This document shows, in pieces, positions 10,615-19,588 of a stretch of 64,000 bases of DNA. Location: the NCBI GenBank assembly GCA_016715105.1, contig JADKBO010000015.1, positions 1-64,000 of the forward strand, in the 5' to 3' direction. The notes under the pieces are model-generated. The model was not told where the DNA came from, made no database searches, and saw only the letters and a list, made by a program, of their open reading frames with translations. Position 1 is the first letter of the stretch; every line of letters begins with the position of its first letter. The DNA comes from Saprospiraceae bacterium (lineage in GTDB: Bacteria > Bacteroidota > Bacteroidia > Chitinophagales > Saprospiraceae). Position numbers and translations under genes: made by a program.

Positions 10615-11071
10615 TTTTTTAAATATTTTCAACCTGAAACAAAATTAAATACTTTTATACGGTTGCATTTACACGAGTTCGAAAGAAAAAAGACGAAAGA
10701 CAAGAGTAAATTGTCATCATAGGTAAATAATGGAATTTGTGTCAATGACTTTTTTTCCAAATGTCTACAATTTTGAAATCAGAGATTGGAAAAGTTGACT
10801 AATTGGTCAGAACCCAGAAAGGGTTCAATTTGATTAAGGCGTGCGAAGCTCGGGGAATCAAAACACCAATTTCTTACAACCCTGAATTGGGTTGAATTGG
10901 TCACAATGTTGTTTTAGGTAGAGAAAGATTGATTCCAGATGCAAGTTTGCAATCCATGGTAAAAAAGTAAAACAGCATGCGATTTTGGCGGGATTTTTGG
11001 CGAAGCTTCCAAAAATCATGACAAAATCCCAAATACAAATTTAAGAAGTGATAAAATGCACCCCTCATTTA
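10615..11071. other. Intergenic region with paired AAYCCT/GGGTT motifs and a dispersed palindrome
   Basis: No gene is supported here. Two similar segments lie at 10801-10830 and 10877-10903; each carries an ACCC...GGGTTCAATT/GGGTTGAATT core and a copy of AATTGGTCA, which suggests a short partial duplication. A reading frame ending LIPDASLQSMVKK just before 10970 may be a fragment of a lost gene. The last 85 bases are copy 1 of the dispersed palindromic repeat. Confidence 0.6.
10981..11065. repeat. Dispersed palindromic intergenic repeat, copy 1
   Basis: An approximately 85-bp element beginning GATTTTGGCGGGATTTTTGG. It has near-perfect inverted arms (GATTTTG-n4-GATTTTTGG pairing with CCAAAAATC-n4-CAAAATC) around a centre AAGCTT, then a non-palindromic tail ending in TGCACCCC. 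Almost the same sequence recurs at 20767-20863 and a diverged one at 48781-48876. It resembles a REP or MITE-like element. Confidence 0.85.
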
Positions 11072-11787
11072 TTATCTGTCAAAAACCCTTTTCTTAAACT
11101 GTTTGAACAAAATAAATAATGCAAATAAATTAAACAGGATACCTATCAAGAAATAAATAAAATGGTAGGATTCATCCAATGACAATTGATACAAAGAATG
11201 CGCCCAAAAAACTGGAATAATGGCAAATCCATATTTCAAAAATCCACCAATAAATAGTGACATTAAAGGTACCATTAATATTAAATCCACAAATTTAAAA
11301 TAAGCCATACCTTCAATTTTGTTATTAGCGAAAGTTGCAATGATCAAAGCCATAAATGGTGCAGCAAGACCATAGAGTATGGACAATAAAATAACATTCA
11401 CCATACCGGGATAAGCAATGTCACAACTCACAAACATGATGAATGCTCCTAAAATAGAAAAAAAAGTAGCAAAAGTCAATCTATAGACAATGAAATAAAA
11501 TGGAGAAATAGGCATCACCCGTATGACTTGAAGCACATTTTCATCTTTCTCGTCCAAAATCATAAATGAGGTGATAAAACCAAAAATGATAGCCGTTTGC
11601 ATCACACCAGACATCATAATCAAGTGATGATAATCTGCAATAACAGGATATTTGTTTGTAAAGTAAGGCAAAAAATACCGGATGAAAAAATCAATGCAAT
11701 GGGTACTAACAGATAACCCGACAAATTAGGATCGGTAACGATTCTTTTGATGTCGACTTTGATCAAATTAAGAATTCGGTTGGTCAT
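11072..11787 (-). CDS. ABC-2 type transporter permease, second subunit, frameshifted
   Basis: A membrane subunit of an ABC exporter. The start ATG at 11787 overlaps the upstream permease's stop by four bases (ATGA) and gives MTNRILNLIKVDIKRIVTDP. The frame breaks at a T6 run near 11670-11677, after which FLPYFTNKYPVIADYHHLI continues for about 195 residues with six hydrophobic helices. The segment ILDEKDENVLQVIRVMPIS is the amphipathic motif typical of ABC-2 permeases. It is the third gene of a three-gene exporter operon. The break is a single-base shift, probably a sequencing error. Confidence 0.85.
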
Positions 11788-12479
11788 CTTTCAAAAGTTT
11801 TTCTCATTCTTTTTAAAGCAAACCAATACAAACTTACCAACCAAATTCCAGCTCCAAAATAGTTAAGGATTTTAAATGAACTTGAATGTGGGTGAAAAGC
11901 AATATCAAATAAATCAATGGCAATTTGAGTAGGAAAAATATAAAAAGGCAACTTAGGCAATAGGTCAAAATAAGCTAGGAAAGGAGCTGCTAAAAGCATG
12001 ATCACGCCAACCGATTTCAACATAAAACTGCTAAAGTTTCTTTCCCCAGCTACCATTATGAATCCAATAAAAGCAAATAACAATGTGGTTATAAAAGCCG
12101 CTGACATCAAAAAAGGCCAGTTCACATTTTCTATTCCTTTACTAGCCATTACCATAAATACACAACAAAGCATTGATAAGAGGGAAAGTAAAACACTCTT
12201 TGACCAAAGATAATGGCTCACTTTCATAGGAGTTACAGCCAGCGCTTGCAATGTATTTTCATTTTGTTCAAATAAAACCATCACTCCCACTATTAAAAAG
12301 CCAAGCAGTGCAGGATCGTTGAATATTACTAAAATTAAAAACTTCTCCATGTCTCCAAACGTGGATAAACCCTTAAATATCAATACGTAAATTGCAGTAA
12401 CGACAATGGATATGACGATGATTTTGTTTCTGAAAATCAGTAATAAATCCTGTTTGAACAAAGCAAAAAATGGTTTCAT
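11784..12479 (-). CDS. ABC-2 type transporter permease, first subunit
   Basis: A 231-aa membrane protein with six predicted helices. It shares the ABC-2 signature with its downstream partner: FEQNENTLQALAVTPMKVSHYLWSK here against DEKDENVLQVIRVMPIS there. The two permeases are therefore probably paralogues forming a heterodimer. Its ATG overlaps the ATPase stop by one base (TAATG), and it ends in a four-base overlap with the next gene, so the three are translationally coupled. The exported substrate is not identifiable. Confidence 0.9.
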   Translation of the reverse strand: MKPFFALFKQDLLLIFRNKIIVISIVVTAIYVLIFKGLSTFGDMEKFLILVIFNDPALLGFLIVGVMVLFEQNENTLQALAVTPMKVSHYLWSKSVLLSLLSMLCCVFMVMASKGIENVNWPFLMSAAFITTLLFAFIGFIMVAGERNFSSFMLKSVGVIMLLAAPFLAYFDLLPKLPFYIFPTQIAIDLFDIAFHPHSSSFKILNYFGAGIWLVSLYWFALKRMRKTFER

Positions 12480-13324
12480 TAAGTCAATGATTTACCAGTT
12501 ACTTGGATGAAAATCTCATCCAAACTCGCTTCCTTAGAATGGATAGTAGACAACTCTCCGTTTTTGATCAATTGCAGAAATGTCTCATTTTGACCCAGTC
12601 CTTCCATTGAGAAATAAAACGGATCCTGTTGATCCTTCATAAATACTTCCACATTGTGGTGGCTGTATTTTAATTTTAGTTGTTTTGGAGAATCAATTAC
12701 TTTCAAAGCACCATCTACCATAAAAGCAACTCTATTACACAGTTCATCTGCATCGTGCATCTGATGGGTGGTCAAAAAAATGGTCTTACCTTCGCTTTGC
12801 AACTCTTTGATGATATCTTTGATAATTCTGCCATTCACTGGGTCAAGGCCAGATGTTGGATCGTCCAGGAAAATTATCTCGGGATTGTGCATGAATGACC
12901 TTACAAAATTGAGCCTCATTTTCATGCCTTTTGAAAAATCACCTACCTTTTTCTTGGCATCATTTTCTAGCCCCACTTTGGCCAATAGGTCAAGCGGTTT
13001 TTGACTATTTTGATAGAAGTTTCTAAAGAATTCCAAATTCTCCAAAGCCGTTAATTTCAAATAATGATTGGGTAATTCAAATCCCACTCCGATTTTCTCA
13101 TAAAGTGATTTATCCCATGATTTCACTTCTTGTCCATCAATGGTTGCAGATCCTTCATAATCATTCAACAACTTGTAAAGTATTTTTTGAGTCGTACTTT
13201 TCCCAGACCCACTTGGCCCTAGAAATCCAAATATTTCACCTTTTTCAATGTGGAATGAAATATTTTTAATCGCCGGATTTACACTACCCGCATAAGTGTA
13301 GGAAAGATTATTTACCGATATCAT
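12479..13324 (-). CDS. ABC transporter ATP-binding protein
   Basis: The ATPase subunit of the exporter. The start MISVNNLSYTYAGS at 13324 is preferred to an ATG four codons upstream because it begins at the first beta strand. Walker A is GPSGSGKST, the signature is degenerate (GDFSKGMKMRL instead of LSGGQ), Walker B is IIFLDDPTSGLDP, and the switch His is in LTTHQMHDADELC. The degenerate signature is common in DrrA/CcmA-like exporters of drugs or lipids. It drives the two permeases encoded immediately downstream. Confidence 0.95.
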   Translation of the reverse strand: MISVNNLSYTYAGSVNPAIKNISFHIEKGEIFGFLGPSGSGKSTTQKILYKLLNDYEGSATIDGQEVKSWDKSLYEKIGVGFELPNHYLKLTALENLEFFRNFYQNSQKPLDLLAKVGLENDAKKKVGDFSKGMKMRLNFVRSFMHNPEIIFLDDPTSGLDPVNGRIIKDIIKELQSEGKTIFLTTHQMHDADELCNRVAFMVDGALKVIDSPKQLKLKYSHHNVEVFMKDQQDPFYFSMEGLGQNETFLQLIKNGELSTIHSKEASLDEIFIQVTGKSLT

Positions 13325-13357
13325 CTCAATGACCAATTGGAAATAATAAAATTCAAA

Positions 13358-14587
13358 TTATCCATTTGCATGATTTAAAACTTGATTCCAAACCCGCCAC
13401 ACATTTTTATAACAAATCTTTTCGATCTGCTCATCTGTGTATCCACGCTTTAATAAAACATAAATTAAATTTGGATATTGCGATACATCTTTCAGCCCTT
13501 TAGGTAAGCTATCCCCTACTCCATCAAAGTCAGAACCCAATCCTACGTGGTCAATACCGGCAAGCTTCACGATCAGATCAATGTGGTCGGCTACTTTTTC
13601 GACATCAGAAAACAAAGAACCATTTTTTGCTTCAAAGTCCATCATTAGTTTTTTGGCTTCCGGATCAGATTCTTTCAAATTTTTATCACTCAATAATTTA
13701 TCAAATTTGTCCCAGTTTGGTTTCAAACTTCCGTCCAAAAAAGTAGAACCAAAATTGACTTGTATCACCCCACCTTTTTTGCCCATCTCAACAATCATTT
13801 CGTCACTCATATTACGTTGAAAACCAGGTGTAAAATTTCTTGCGGAAGAGTGAGAAGCAATAACAGGAACTCTAGACAATTCCATCACTTGCCAAAAAGT
13901 CTTATCTGAGATATGAGAAACATCAATCATGATTCCCTGAGTATTCATTTCTGCGACTACTTCCATTCCGAAAGGACTCAATCCCTTCCAAGTTGCTGTT
14001 GTGTCGTAAGAAGAATCACATATTTGATTGTCTTTGCCATGTGTCAAAGTGATATAACTGATTCCCCTTTTTTTGAAATATGCCACATTTTTAATGTCCT
14101 TTTCAATGGGTGCCCCATTTTCCATACCCATTGGCAGTGCTATTTTCCCATTTGCCACCACAGCCTCAGCTTCAGCAGGGCTTTTCACCGTTTTATAATA
14201 ATCTGGAAGTTCGGCTGCAATTTTTTCAACCATATCAATTAAGGAGTCTGCATAAGCTTTTGCTCCTCCTGTCACTTGATATGAAGAAGGAATATAAATG
14301 GACATGAAGGGAACATCCAAGCCACCAGCTTTTGCCCTTTTAAAATCAAAATCACCGTCTTTGGTTTCTATTGGAATGCCAATGAACTCTTTGGTAAATC
14401 TGAAATTTTTGATTGCTAACCTATACGGTAAGTCCACGTGTCCATCAGTAATGATGTATTGATGAGCCAAAGTTTGTGCCTTTGTGCGTAACATTTCGTC
14501 ATCACTTTGTTTGGATAATTTCTTGCTACAACCAATGGCAGAAAGCAATAAAACAAATAAAATCAAATTGGTAAATTTCATCTTCAA
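13358..14587 (-). CDS. Membrane dipeptidase-like lipoprotein (peptidase family M19)
   Basis: A zinc dipeptidase of the renal dipeptidase family, 409 aa. A lipoprotein signal peptide (ILFVLLLSAIGCSKKLS) anchors it, probably in the periplasm. Metal-ligand regions are readable in order: DGHVDLPYRL (His-x-Asp), GMENGAPIE (bridging Glu), IDVSHISDKTFW, VIASHSSARNFTPGFQRN, and GLGSDFDGVGD near the C-terminus. The family cleaves dipeptides with broad specificity, some with D-residues. It sits just upstream of the ABC exporter genes on the same strand, with a 33-base gap, so it may be co-transcribed with them. Confidence 0.93.
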   Translation of the reverse strand: MKMKFTNLILFVLLLSAIGCSKKLSKQSDDEMLRTKAQTLAHQYIITDGHVDLPYRLAIKNFRFTKEFIGIPIETKDGDFDFKRAKAGGLDVPFMSIYIPSSYQVTGGAKAYADSLIDMVEKIAAELPDYYKTVKSPAEAEAVVANGKIALPMGMENGAPIEKDIKNVAYFKKRGISYITLTHGKDNQICDSSYDTTATWKGLSPFGMEVVAEMNTQGIMIDVSHISDKTFWQVMELSRVPVIASHSSARNFTPGFQRNMSDEMIVEMGKKGGVIQVNFGSTFLDGSLKPNWDKFDKLLSDKNLKESDPEAKKLMMDFEAKNGSLFSDVEKVADHIDLIVKLAGIDHVGLGSDFDGVGDSLPKGLKDVSQYPNLIYVLLKRGYTDEQIEKICYKNVWRVWNQVLNHANG

Positions 14588-14889
14588 TCATTTAGTTTTT
14601 AATTGGGCGCCAACGATGATCATTTTAAAACAAATTCCAAGAGTAGCTTGTAATAGTGACAACATTTGGGAATTGTTCTTACAAACTTAATATTCCAACT
14701 CGAATGTATCATGAAAATATAAAACTAAGCCGACTTAATTTTAAGATTACGCTAATTTGTCATATAAAAATCAACACGGGATGTCATTTTGCCAGCTGAA
14801 TATCAAGGTTTTATGTCATAATTACCACTTTTTCAGATTGGAATAATTTTAGCGCTTAGACAATTATATAACCTAAATAAAAATTTAAG

Positions 14890-17505
14890 ATGAATCTGAA
14901 TAATTTAACAATAAAAGCACAAGAGGTCGTGCAAAAAGCACAACAACTTGCCATGGAGCTAGGCAGTCAAGCGATTGAACCTGGCCATTTTCTAGAAGGT
15001 ATGTTTGCCATCGAAGATTCTCCCGTCAATCACTTGTTGAAAAAACTTGGCTTGAATCCGGATGTCATAAGAAAAACAAACGAAAGCATTGCCAAATCAT
15101 ACGTAAAGGGTCAAAATGGTGGTCAATCTATCAGCCGACAAGCTTCAGAAATTATACAAAAAGCCAATATCTCTTTGAAGACTTTTGGTGATGAATTTGT
15201 AGCTGTCGAACATTTGTTTTTGGGCTTATTACAGACCAAAGACCAAGTCAGTCAAATGTTGAAAGACTATGGCATCAAAGAAAATGACTTGATTGCCGCC
15301 ATCAAGGACATGCGCAAAGGCAGTAAAGTACACAGTCAAAGTGCTGAAAATACTTACAATGCGCTCAACAAATACGCCATCAACCTCAATGAGCGTGCAA
15401 AATCGGGTAAACTCGATCCAGTCATTGGTAGAGAAGAAGAAATTCGTAGAGTGCTGCACATTTTAGCAAGAAGGACCAAAAACAATCCGATCCTCATCGG
15501 TGAACCTGGTGTTGGTAAAACTGCCATCATCGAAGGTTTGGCTCACAGGATCATCGCAGGTGATGTGCCTGAAGATTTGCGTGAAAAACAAATTTATGCT
15601 TTGGACATGGGCGCATTGATTGCCGGTGCCAAGTATCAAGGTGAATTTGAGGAGAGACTCAAAGCGGTGATCAATGAAGTATTGAGCTCTGATGGAAATA
15701 TTTTCCTTTTCATTGACGAAATCCACACGTTGATTGGTGCTGGTAAAAATCAGGGAGCCATGGATGCTGCCAATATCCTAAAACCTGCTTTGGCAAGGGG
15801 AGAATTGCGGGCCATCGGTGCAACTACACTTGATGAATACCAAAAATATTTTGAAAAGGACAAGGCTTTGGAACGTAGATTCCAGCAAGTAAACGTCAAC
15901 GAACCTTCTGAAGAGGACGCAATTTCTATCCTCAGAGGTTTGAAAGAGAGGTATGAAACCCACCACAAAATCAACATCACCGATGAAGCTGTGGTAGCGG
16001 CTGTCCAATTATCCAATAGATACATAACAGACAGGTTTTTGCCAGATAAGGCCATTGACTTGATAGACGAGGCTGCTGCTAAGTTGCGTATGGAAATGAA
16101 CAGCATGCCTGAAGAATTGGATGAGGCCGAACGTAAAATCAGACAATTGGAAATTGAGCGCGCTGCAATGCAACGTGAGGAAGACCAAACAAAACTCGCC
16201 AGAATCAACGAGGACCTTGCCAACTTGGAAGAAAAACGCAATGGTTTGAAATTGAAATGGGAAAATGAAAGGTCTGTGGTCTTGGGCATTCAAACAGCCA
16301 AAGAAGAATTGGAAAAATTGAAGTCTGAAAGTGCCAGAGCTGAGCGCGAAGGTAATTACACTTATGCGGCAGAAATAAAGTACGGCAGAATTCCAGACGA
16401 ACAACAACGCCTTAGCAAATACATGGACCAACTTGCCGAGATGCAAGACAATGACAAATTGTTGGTCAAGGAGGAAGTTGACGGAGAAGACATCGCAGAA
16501 ATTGTGAGTAAATGGACAGGTATTCCAGTCACTCGTATGTTGCAAAGTGAAAAGGAAAAATTGATTCACCTGGAAGAAAGAATCGAACGTCGGGTTGTTG
16601 GCCAAGAAGAAGCAGTGGAAGCAGTTTCCAATGCCATCAGATTGAGTCGTACCGGACTTTCAAATCAAAACAAACCCATTGGTTCTTTCCTTTTCTTGGG
16701 AACAACTGGTGTCGGTAAAACAGAACTTGCTAAAGCATTGGCCGAAGAATTGTTTAATGATGAAAACCTCATGACGCGTATTGACATGAGTGAATATCAG
16801 GAAAAACATGCGGTTTCAAGATTGGTTGGTGCTCCTCCGGGATATGTGGGTTATGAAGAAGGTGGACAATTGACTGAGGCCGTAAGAAGAAAGCCATACA
16901 GTGTGGTTTTGCTCGATGAAATCGAAAAAGCACACCCCGATACTTTCAATATTTTATTACAAGTTTTGGAAGATGGGCGATTGACAGATAACAAAGGCCG
17001 GGTGGCAAATTTCAAAAATACAGTCATCATCATGACTTCAAATATGGGTTCGGAACTCATCAGAGAAAATTTTGCTCAGTTGACCGAACAAAATGAAGAA
17101 GAAATGGTAGAGAAGACCAAGAATGCGGTTTTTGAATTATTGAAATTGAGCGTGCGACCTGAGTTTCTGAACAGAATTGATGAAGTCATCATGTTCAGGC
17201 CTCTGGATCGCAGAAACATCAGGAGCATCATTGACATACAACTGAATGACGTGAAAAGACTTTTGGCAGAACAGGACATCAAAATTGACTTCACACCTCA
17301 ACTCAAAACCTGGTTGGCTGATGAAGGCTTCAATCCAGAATTTGGAGCAAGGCCACTCAAACGCGTCATCACAAAGAAGATTTTGCACGAGTTGTCAAAA
17401 CAAATATTGACAAACGTCATCGTACCAAAATCAGATGTTTTGTTTGATGTTTTTGATGACAAAGGAGTGGTAAGAAAGACCGTTTTAGCAGAACATGTGA
17501 ATTAG
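14890..17505 (+). CDS. clpB: ClpB ATP-dependent disaggregase chaperone
   Basis: A full-length ClpB of 871 aa. An N-terminal Clp_N repeat domain (1-145) precedes AAA-1, with Walker A GEPGVGKT at 204-211 and FLFIDEIHTLIGAG. The long M-domain coiled coil (about 400-535) separates ClpB from ClpA/ClpC. AAA-2 has Walker A GTTGVGKT at 604-611, pore loop GYVGYEEGG and sensor GARPLKRVI. No ClpP-binding loop was noticed. It works with DnaK/DnaJ to rescue aggregated proteins in the cytoplasm. It is monocistronic, with a terminator 33 bases after its stop. The ATG follows an A/T-rich leader without a Shine-Dalgarno sequence, as usual in Bacteroidota. Confidence 0.98.
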   Translation: MNLNNLTIKAQEVVQKAQQLAMELGSQAIEPGHFLEGMFAIEDSPVNHLLKKLGLNPDVIRKTNESIAKSYVKGQNGGQSISRQASEIIQKANISLKTFGDEFVAVEHLFLGLLQTKDQVSQMLKDYGIKENDLIAAIKDMRKGSKVHSQSAENTYNALNKYAINLNERAKSGKLDPVIGREEEIRRVLHILARRTKNNPILIGEPGVGKTAIIEGLAHRIIAGDVPEDLREKQIYALDMGALIAGAKYQGEFEERLKAVINEVLSSDGNIFLFIDEIHTLIGAGKNQGAMDAANILKPALARGELRAIGATTLDEYQKYFEKDKALERRFQQVNVNEPSEEDAISILRGLKERYETHHKINITDEAVVAAVQLSNRYITDRFLPDKAIDLIDEAAAKLRMEMNSMPEELDEAERKIRQLEIERAAMQREEDQTKLARINEDLANLEEKRNGLKLKWENERSVVLGIQTAKEELEKLKSESARAEREGNYTYAAEIKYGRIPDEQQRLSKYMDQLAEMQDNDKLLVKEEVDGEDIAEIVSKWTGIPVTRMLQSEKEKLIHLEERIERRVVGQEEAVEAVSNAIRLSRTGLSNQNKPIGSFLFLGTTGVGKTELAKALAEELFNDENLMTRIDMSEYQEKHAVSRLVGAPPGYVGYEEGGQLTEAVRRKPYSVVLLDEIEKAHPDTFNILLQVLEDGRLTDNKGRVANFKNTVIIMTSNMGSELIRENFAQLTEQNEEEMVEKTKNAVFELLKLSVRPEFLNRIDEVIMFRPLDRRNIRSIIDIQLNDVKRLLAEQDIKIDFTPQLKTWLADEGFNPEFGARPLKRVITKKILHELSKQILTNVIVPKSDVLFDVFDDKGVVRKTVLAEHVN

Positions 17506-17537
17506 TTTTTTGTATTCGCGTAATTTTATAAATTTTA

Positions 17538-17576
17538 GAAAAGGAGTGATGTTTTTACATTGCTCCTTTTCTTTTT
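17538..17576 (+). terminator. Rho-independent terminator of clpB
   Basis: A 9-bp stem, GAAAAGGAG (17538-17546) pairing with CTCCTTTTC (17563-17571), is followed by TTTTT and lies 33 bases past the clpB stop. Confidence 0.8.
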
Positions 17577-17656
17577 ATGGTAGTCGGTACTAAAAACTTT
17601 CCACTTTGAGAACCCATAATTTATTTAGAAAAATTTCTCAGATAATCGGAATGCAA

Positions 17657-17664
17657 TATCTTTG
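17657..17664 (+). promoter_or_regulatory. Possible Bacteroidota -7 element (TAnnTTTG) of the SRPBCC gene
   Basis: TATCTTTG matches the Bacteroidota sigma-A -7 consensus exactly and lies 19 bases before the ATG at 17683. No convincing TTTG -33 element was found at the expected spacing, so the call is tentative. Confidence 0.4.
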
Positions 17665-17682
17665 AAAATAAAAATTAGAACT

Positions 17683-18111
17683 ATGTCTAAAGAATTGGTC
17701 GTTATTGAAACCATGGTGAATGCACCCGTTGAAATCGTTTGGGAAAAATGGAATGCACCTGCACATATTACAGAATGGTATACTGCAACTCCGGAATGGC
17801 ACACCCCACAAGCAAGTGCTGATTTCACAGAAGGTGGATCATTCAATTACAGAATGGAGGCCAAGGATGGCAGTTTTGGTTTTGATTTTAATGGCACATT
17901 CGATGAAATCGTAGAAAATGAATTCATAGCCTATACATTGGCCGATGGTCGCGAAGTAAAAATCACCTTTTCGTCCCTGGGACCCAATACCCACATAGAA
18001 CAAGAATTTGAAGCGGAGGGAGAAAATCCTGTGGAAATGCAAAAAGCAGGTTGGCAAGCCATTTTAGACAATTTCAAAAGTTATATAGAAGGTTCTGATG
18101 AAGAGGAATGA
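17683..18111 (+). CDS. SRPBCC / AHSA1-like domain protein
   Basis: A 142-aa single-domain START-fold protein. The start MSKELVVIETMVNAPVEIVWE is chosen over an ORF start seven codons upstream because it fits the family's first strand. The motif VEIVWEKWNAPAHITEWY and the central strands matching 'GGSFNYRMEAKDGSFGFDFNG' in type place it with Activator of Hsp90 ATPase homologue 1-like/SRPBCC proteins, which bind small hydrophobic ligands. Function here is unknown. It stands alone between the clpB terminator and a tandem repeat. Confidence 0.85.
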   Translation: MSKELVVIETMVNAPVEIVWEKWNAPAHITEWYTATPEWHTPQASADFTEGGSFNYRMEAKDGSFGFDFNGTFDEIVENEFIAYTLADGREVKITFSSLGPNTHIEQEFEAEGENPVEMQKAGWQAILDNFKSYIEGSDEEE

Positions 18112-18112
18112 T

Positions 18113-18190
18113 TGAGTTCATAAAGTTTGTAAAGTTTGTAAAGTTTGTAAAGTTTGTAAAGTTTGTAAAGTTGTAAAGTTTGTAAAGTTA
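18113..18190. repeat. Tandem 9-bp repeat (TAAAGTTTG)n
   Basis: About seven head-to-tail copies of TAAAGTTTG, one with a lost base, start just after the SRPBCC stop codon. A related 9-mer array (CTTTATGAA, same family on the opposite strand) lies at 29018-29056. Confidence 0.9.
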
Positions 18191-18230
18191 AAAGTTAAGT
18201 AAAAAGTTTATAAATATATGCTAGCGTAGC

Positions 18231-18399
18231 GGCAGAAAATTTTCTGCCTTTTGACACAAACATTTATTTGAATTTGTAAAAAATATAACGTTAATTAAAC
18301 GGAGAGGCAGAAAATTTTCTGCTTTTTTACACAAATATTTATTTGAATTTGTAAAAAATATAACGATAATTAAACCGTAGAGGCAGAAAATTTTCTGCC
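18231..18399. repeat. REP-like palindrome array next to the RAYT transposase
   Basis: Three copies of an 18-bp palindrome GGCAGAAAATTTTCTGCC lie at 18231-18248, 18306-18323 (last base changed) and 18382-18399. The two intervals share a roughly 57-base spacer (ACACAAA..TTTATTTGAATTTG..AATATAACG..AATTAAAC), so the array is a 75/76-bp tandem unit plus a terminal palindrome. It ends 46 bases before the transposase start, as expected for a REP/RAYT pair. Confidence 0.88.
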
Positions 18400-18445
18400 A
18401 TATCCGATACAATATAAATATACCCAAAATTATCAAACCCTGAAA

Positions 18446-19018
18446 TTGACAGAAAAATTCAATAATAAAAACCGATTTAAATCTGCGCGTGCCCAATGGT
18501 GGAATTATGGATGGAATGGTGCCTATTTTGTAACCATCTGCACAGACAATCGGGAAAATTATTTTGGTGAAATTCAAAATGGAAAAATGATTCTGTCAGA
18601 AACCGGAATCATTGCAGAAAATTTGTGGTATGAAATTCCCAATCATTCTGTTTTTGTTGAATTGGGTGAATTCGTTGTCATGCCAAACCACGTTCATGGT
18701 ATCATTTTAATCGATAAACCCGAAATCGAAAATAATAATGGTGTAGACACAGGGCATGCCCTGCATCTACCGCCACCAATATTTGGGGACAATAATATTG
18801 GGAAAAATAGATTTCAAAATCAGGGAAAAAATACCGTTTCATCAATCATCGGAGGTTATAAATCAGCAGTTACCAAAAACGCCAATTTATTTAATTTAAA
18901 AAATGGATGGCAAAAACGATTTCATGACCATATCATTAGGGACCATATAGAATTTGAACGAATTTCGAATTACATTATAAAAAATCCTGAAAATTGGGAG
19001 AAGGATAAATTCAAATAA
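18446..19018 (+). CDS. REP-associated tyrosine transposase (RAYT, Y1_Tnp family)
   Basis: A 190-aa HUH-type single-strand transposase of the IS200-like RAYT group. The N-terminal segment GAYFVTICTDNRENYFG matches the family opening. The metal-binding HUH motif is in VVMPNHVHGIILID (His-Val-His), and the likely nucleophilic Tyr is in FERISNYIIKNPENW. The start is probably TTG at 18446 (MTEKFNNKNRFKSARA), since no ATG precedes the conserved region. The length and the intact motifs suggest it is functional. RAYTs act on REP palindromes, and three such palindromes lie immediately upstream. Confidence 0.92.
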   Translation: MTEKFNNKNRFKSARAQWWNYGWNGAYFVTICTDNRENYFGEIQNGKMILSETGIIAENLWYEIPNHSVFVELGEFVVMPNHVHGIILIDKPEIENNNGVDTGHALHLPPPIFGDNNIGKNRFQNQGKNTVSSIIGGYKSAVTKNANLFNLKNGWQKRFHDHIIRDHIEFERISNYIIKNPENWEKDKFK

Positions 19019-19038
19019 AAAATAGATATAGCTATGTC

Positions 19039-19587
19039 CTACCATTCCCAAATCACCAATTCCCAAGGTTCAGCACCAGCCTCATCCAAGGTGTATAAAT
19101 TGGTAAAACCAATGTGTTTGTGCGCAGCCATGGATCTCGTATTGAGGCAATATATAAGAGCCAAACAAAAATCATATTTACCAGCATAGCTCATTTTGAA
19201 TTGCTCGTATAACGACCTGAACACACCTTGGCCTCGGTAATGATAATCAACACATATTTGGCCCATCATCAAATAATTGTTGAAATGGCGATCACCCTTT
19301 TCTTTCAATTCATCAACAATGCGAAACATAGGAAATAAACCAGGAATTTTATCTGAAAATTTTGGTGACATCGTCAAGGCATATCCAATGACCTTATTCC
19401 CGTCCAATCCAATGATGTGTCCATCTGCTACGTTCATTTGATGCAGCAAATCAAAATCGTGTTTTAAGGTTACAAAACCTTGCTCGGCTTCTACATCCTT
19501 TGTGTGGCTACCTTTTAGAAAACGACTTTGTAATTCTAAGATGCCGTGTAATTCCTCTTCGGTTTCTGCTTTCCTAAAATCGAGCAT
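19039..19587 (-). CDS. GNAT-family N-acetyltransferase
   Basis: A 182-aa protein with the GNAT fold. The substrate-side strand GHIIGLDGNKVIGYALTMSP is followed by QICVDYHYRGQGVFRSLYEQF, whose Y-R-G-Q-G-V motif is the acetyl-CoA pyrophosphate loop (Q/RxxGxG/A). The C-terminus (TRSMAAHKHIGFTNLYTL) is also typical. The acetyl acceptor is unknown. Its start lies only one base from the stop of the DUF4241 gene, so the two form a minus-strand operon. Confidence 0.9.
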   Translation of the reverse strand: MLDFRKAETEEELHGILELQSRFLKGSHTKDVEAEQGFVTLKHDFDLLHQMNVADGHIIGLDGNKVIGYALTMSPKFSDKIPGLFPMFRIVDELKEKGDRHFNNYLMMGQICVDYHYRGQGVFRSLYEQFKMSYAGKYDFCLALIYCLNTRSMAAHKHIGFTNLYTLDEAGAEPWELVIWEW

Positions 19588-19588
19588 A

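Noticed and set aside
15750..16605. Long antisense frames (about 180-200 codons) inside clpB
   Set aside because: They are shadows caused by the biased codon use of clpB; no start signals or family features were seen.
18231..18399. Transcription terminators
   Set aside because: The perfect palindromes have no following T-tract and recur in a 75-bp tandem unit beside a RAYT gene, so a REP array fits better.
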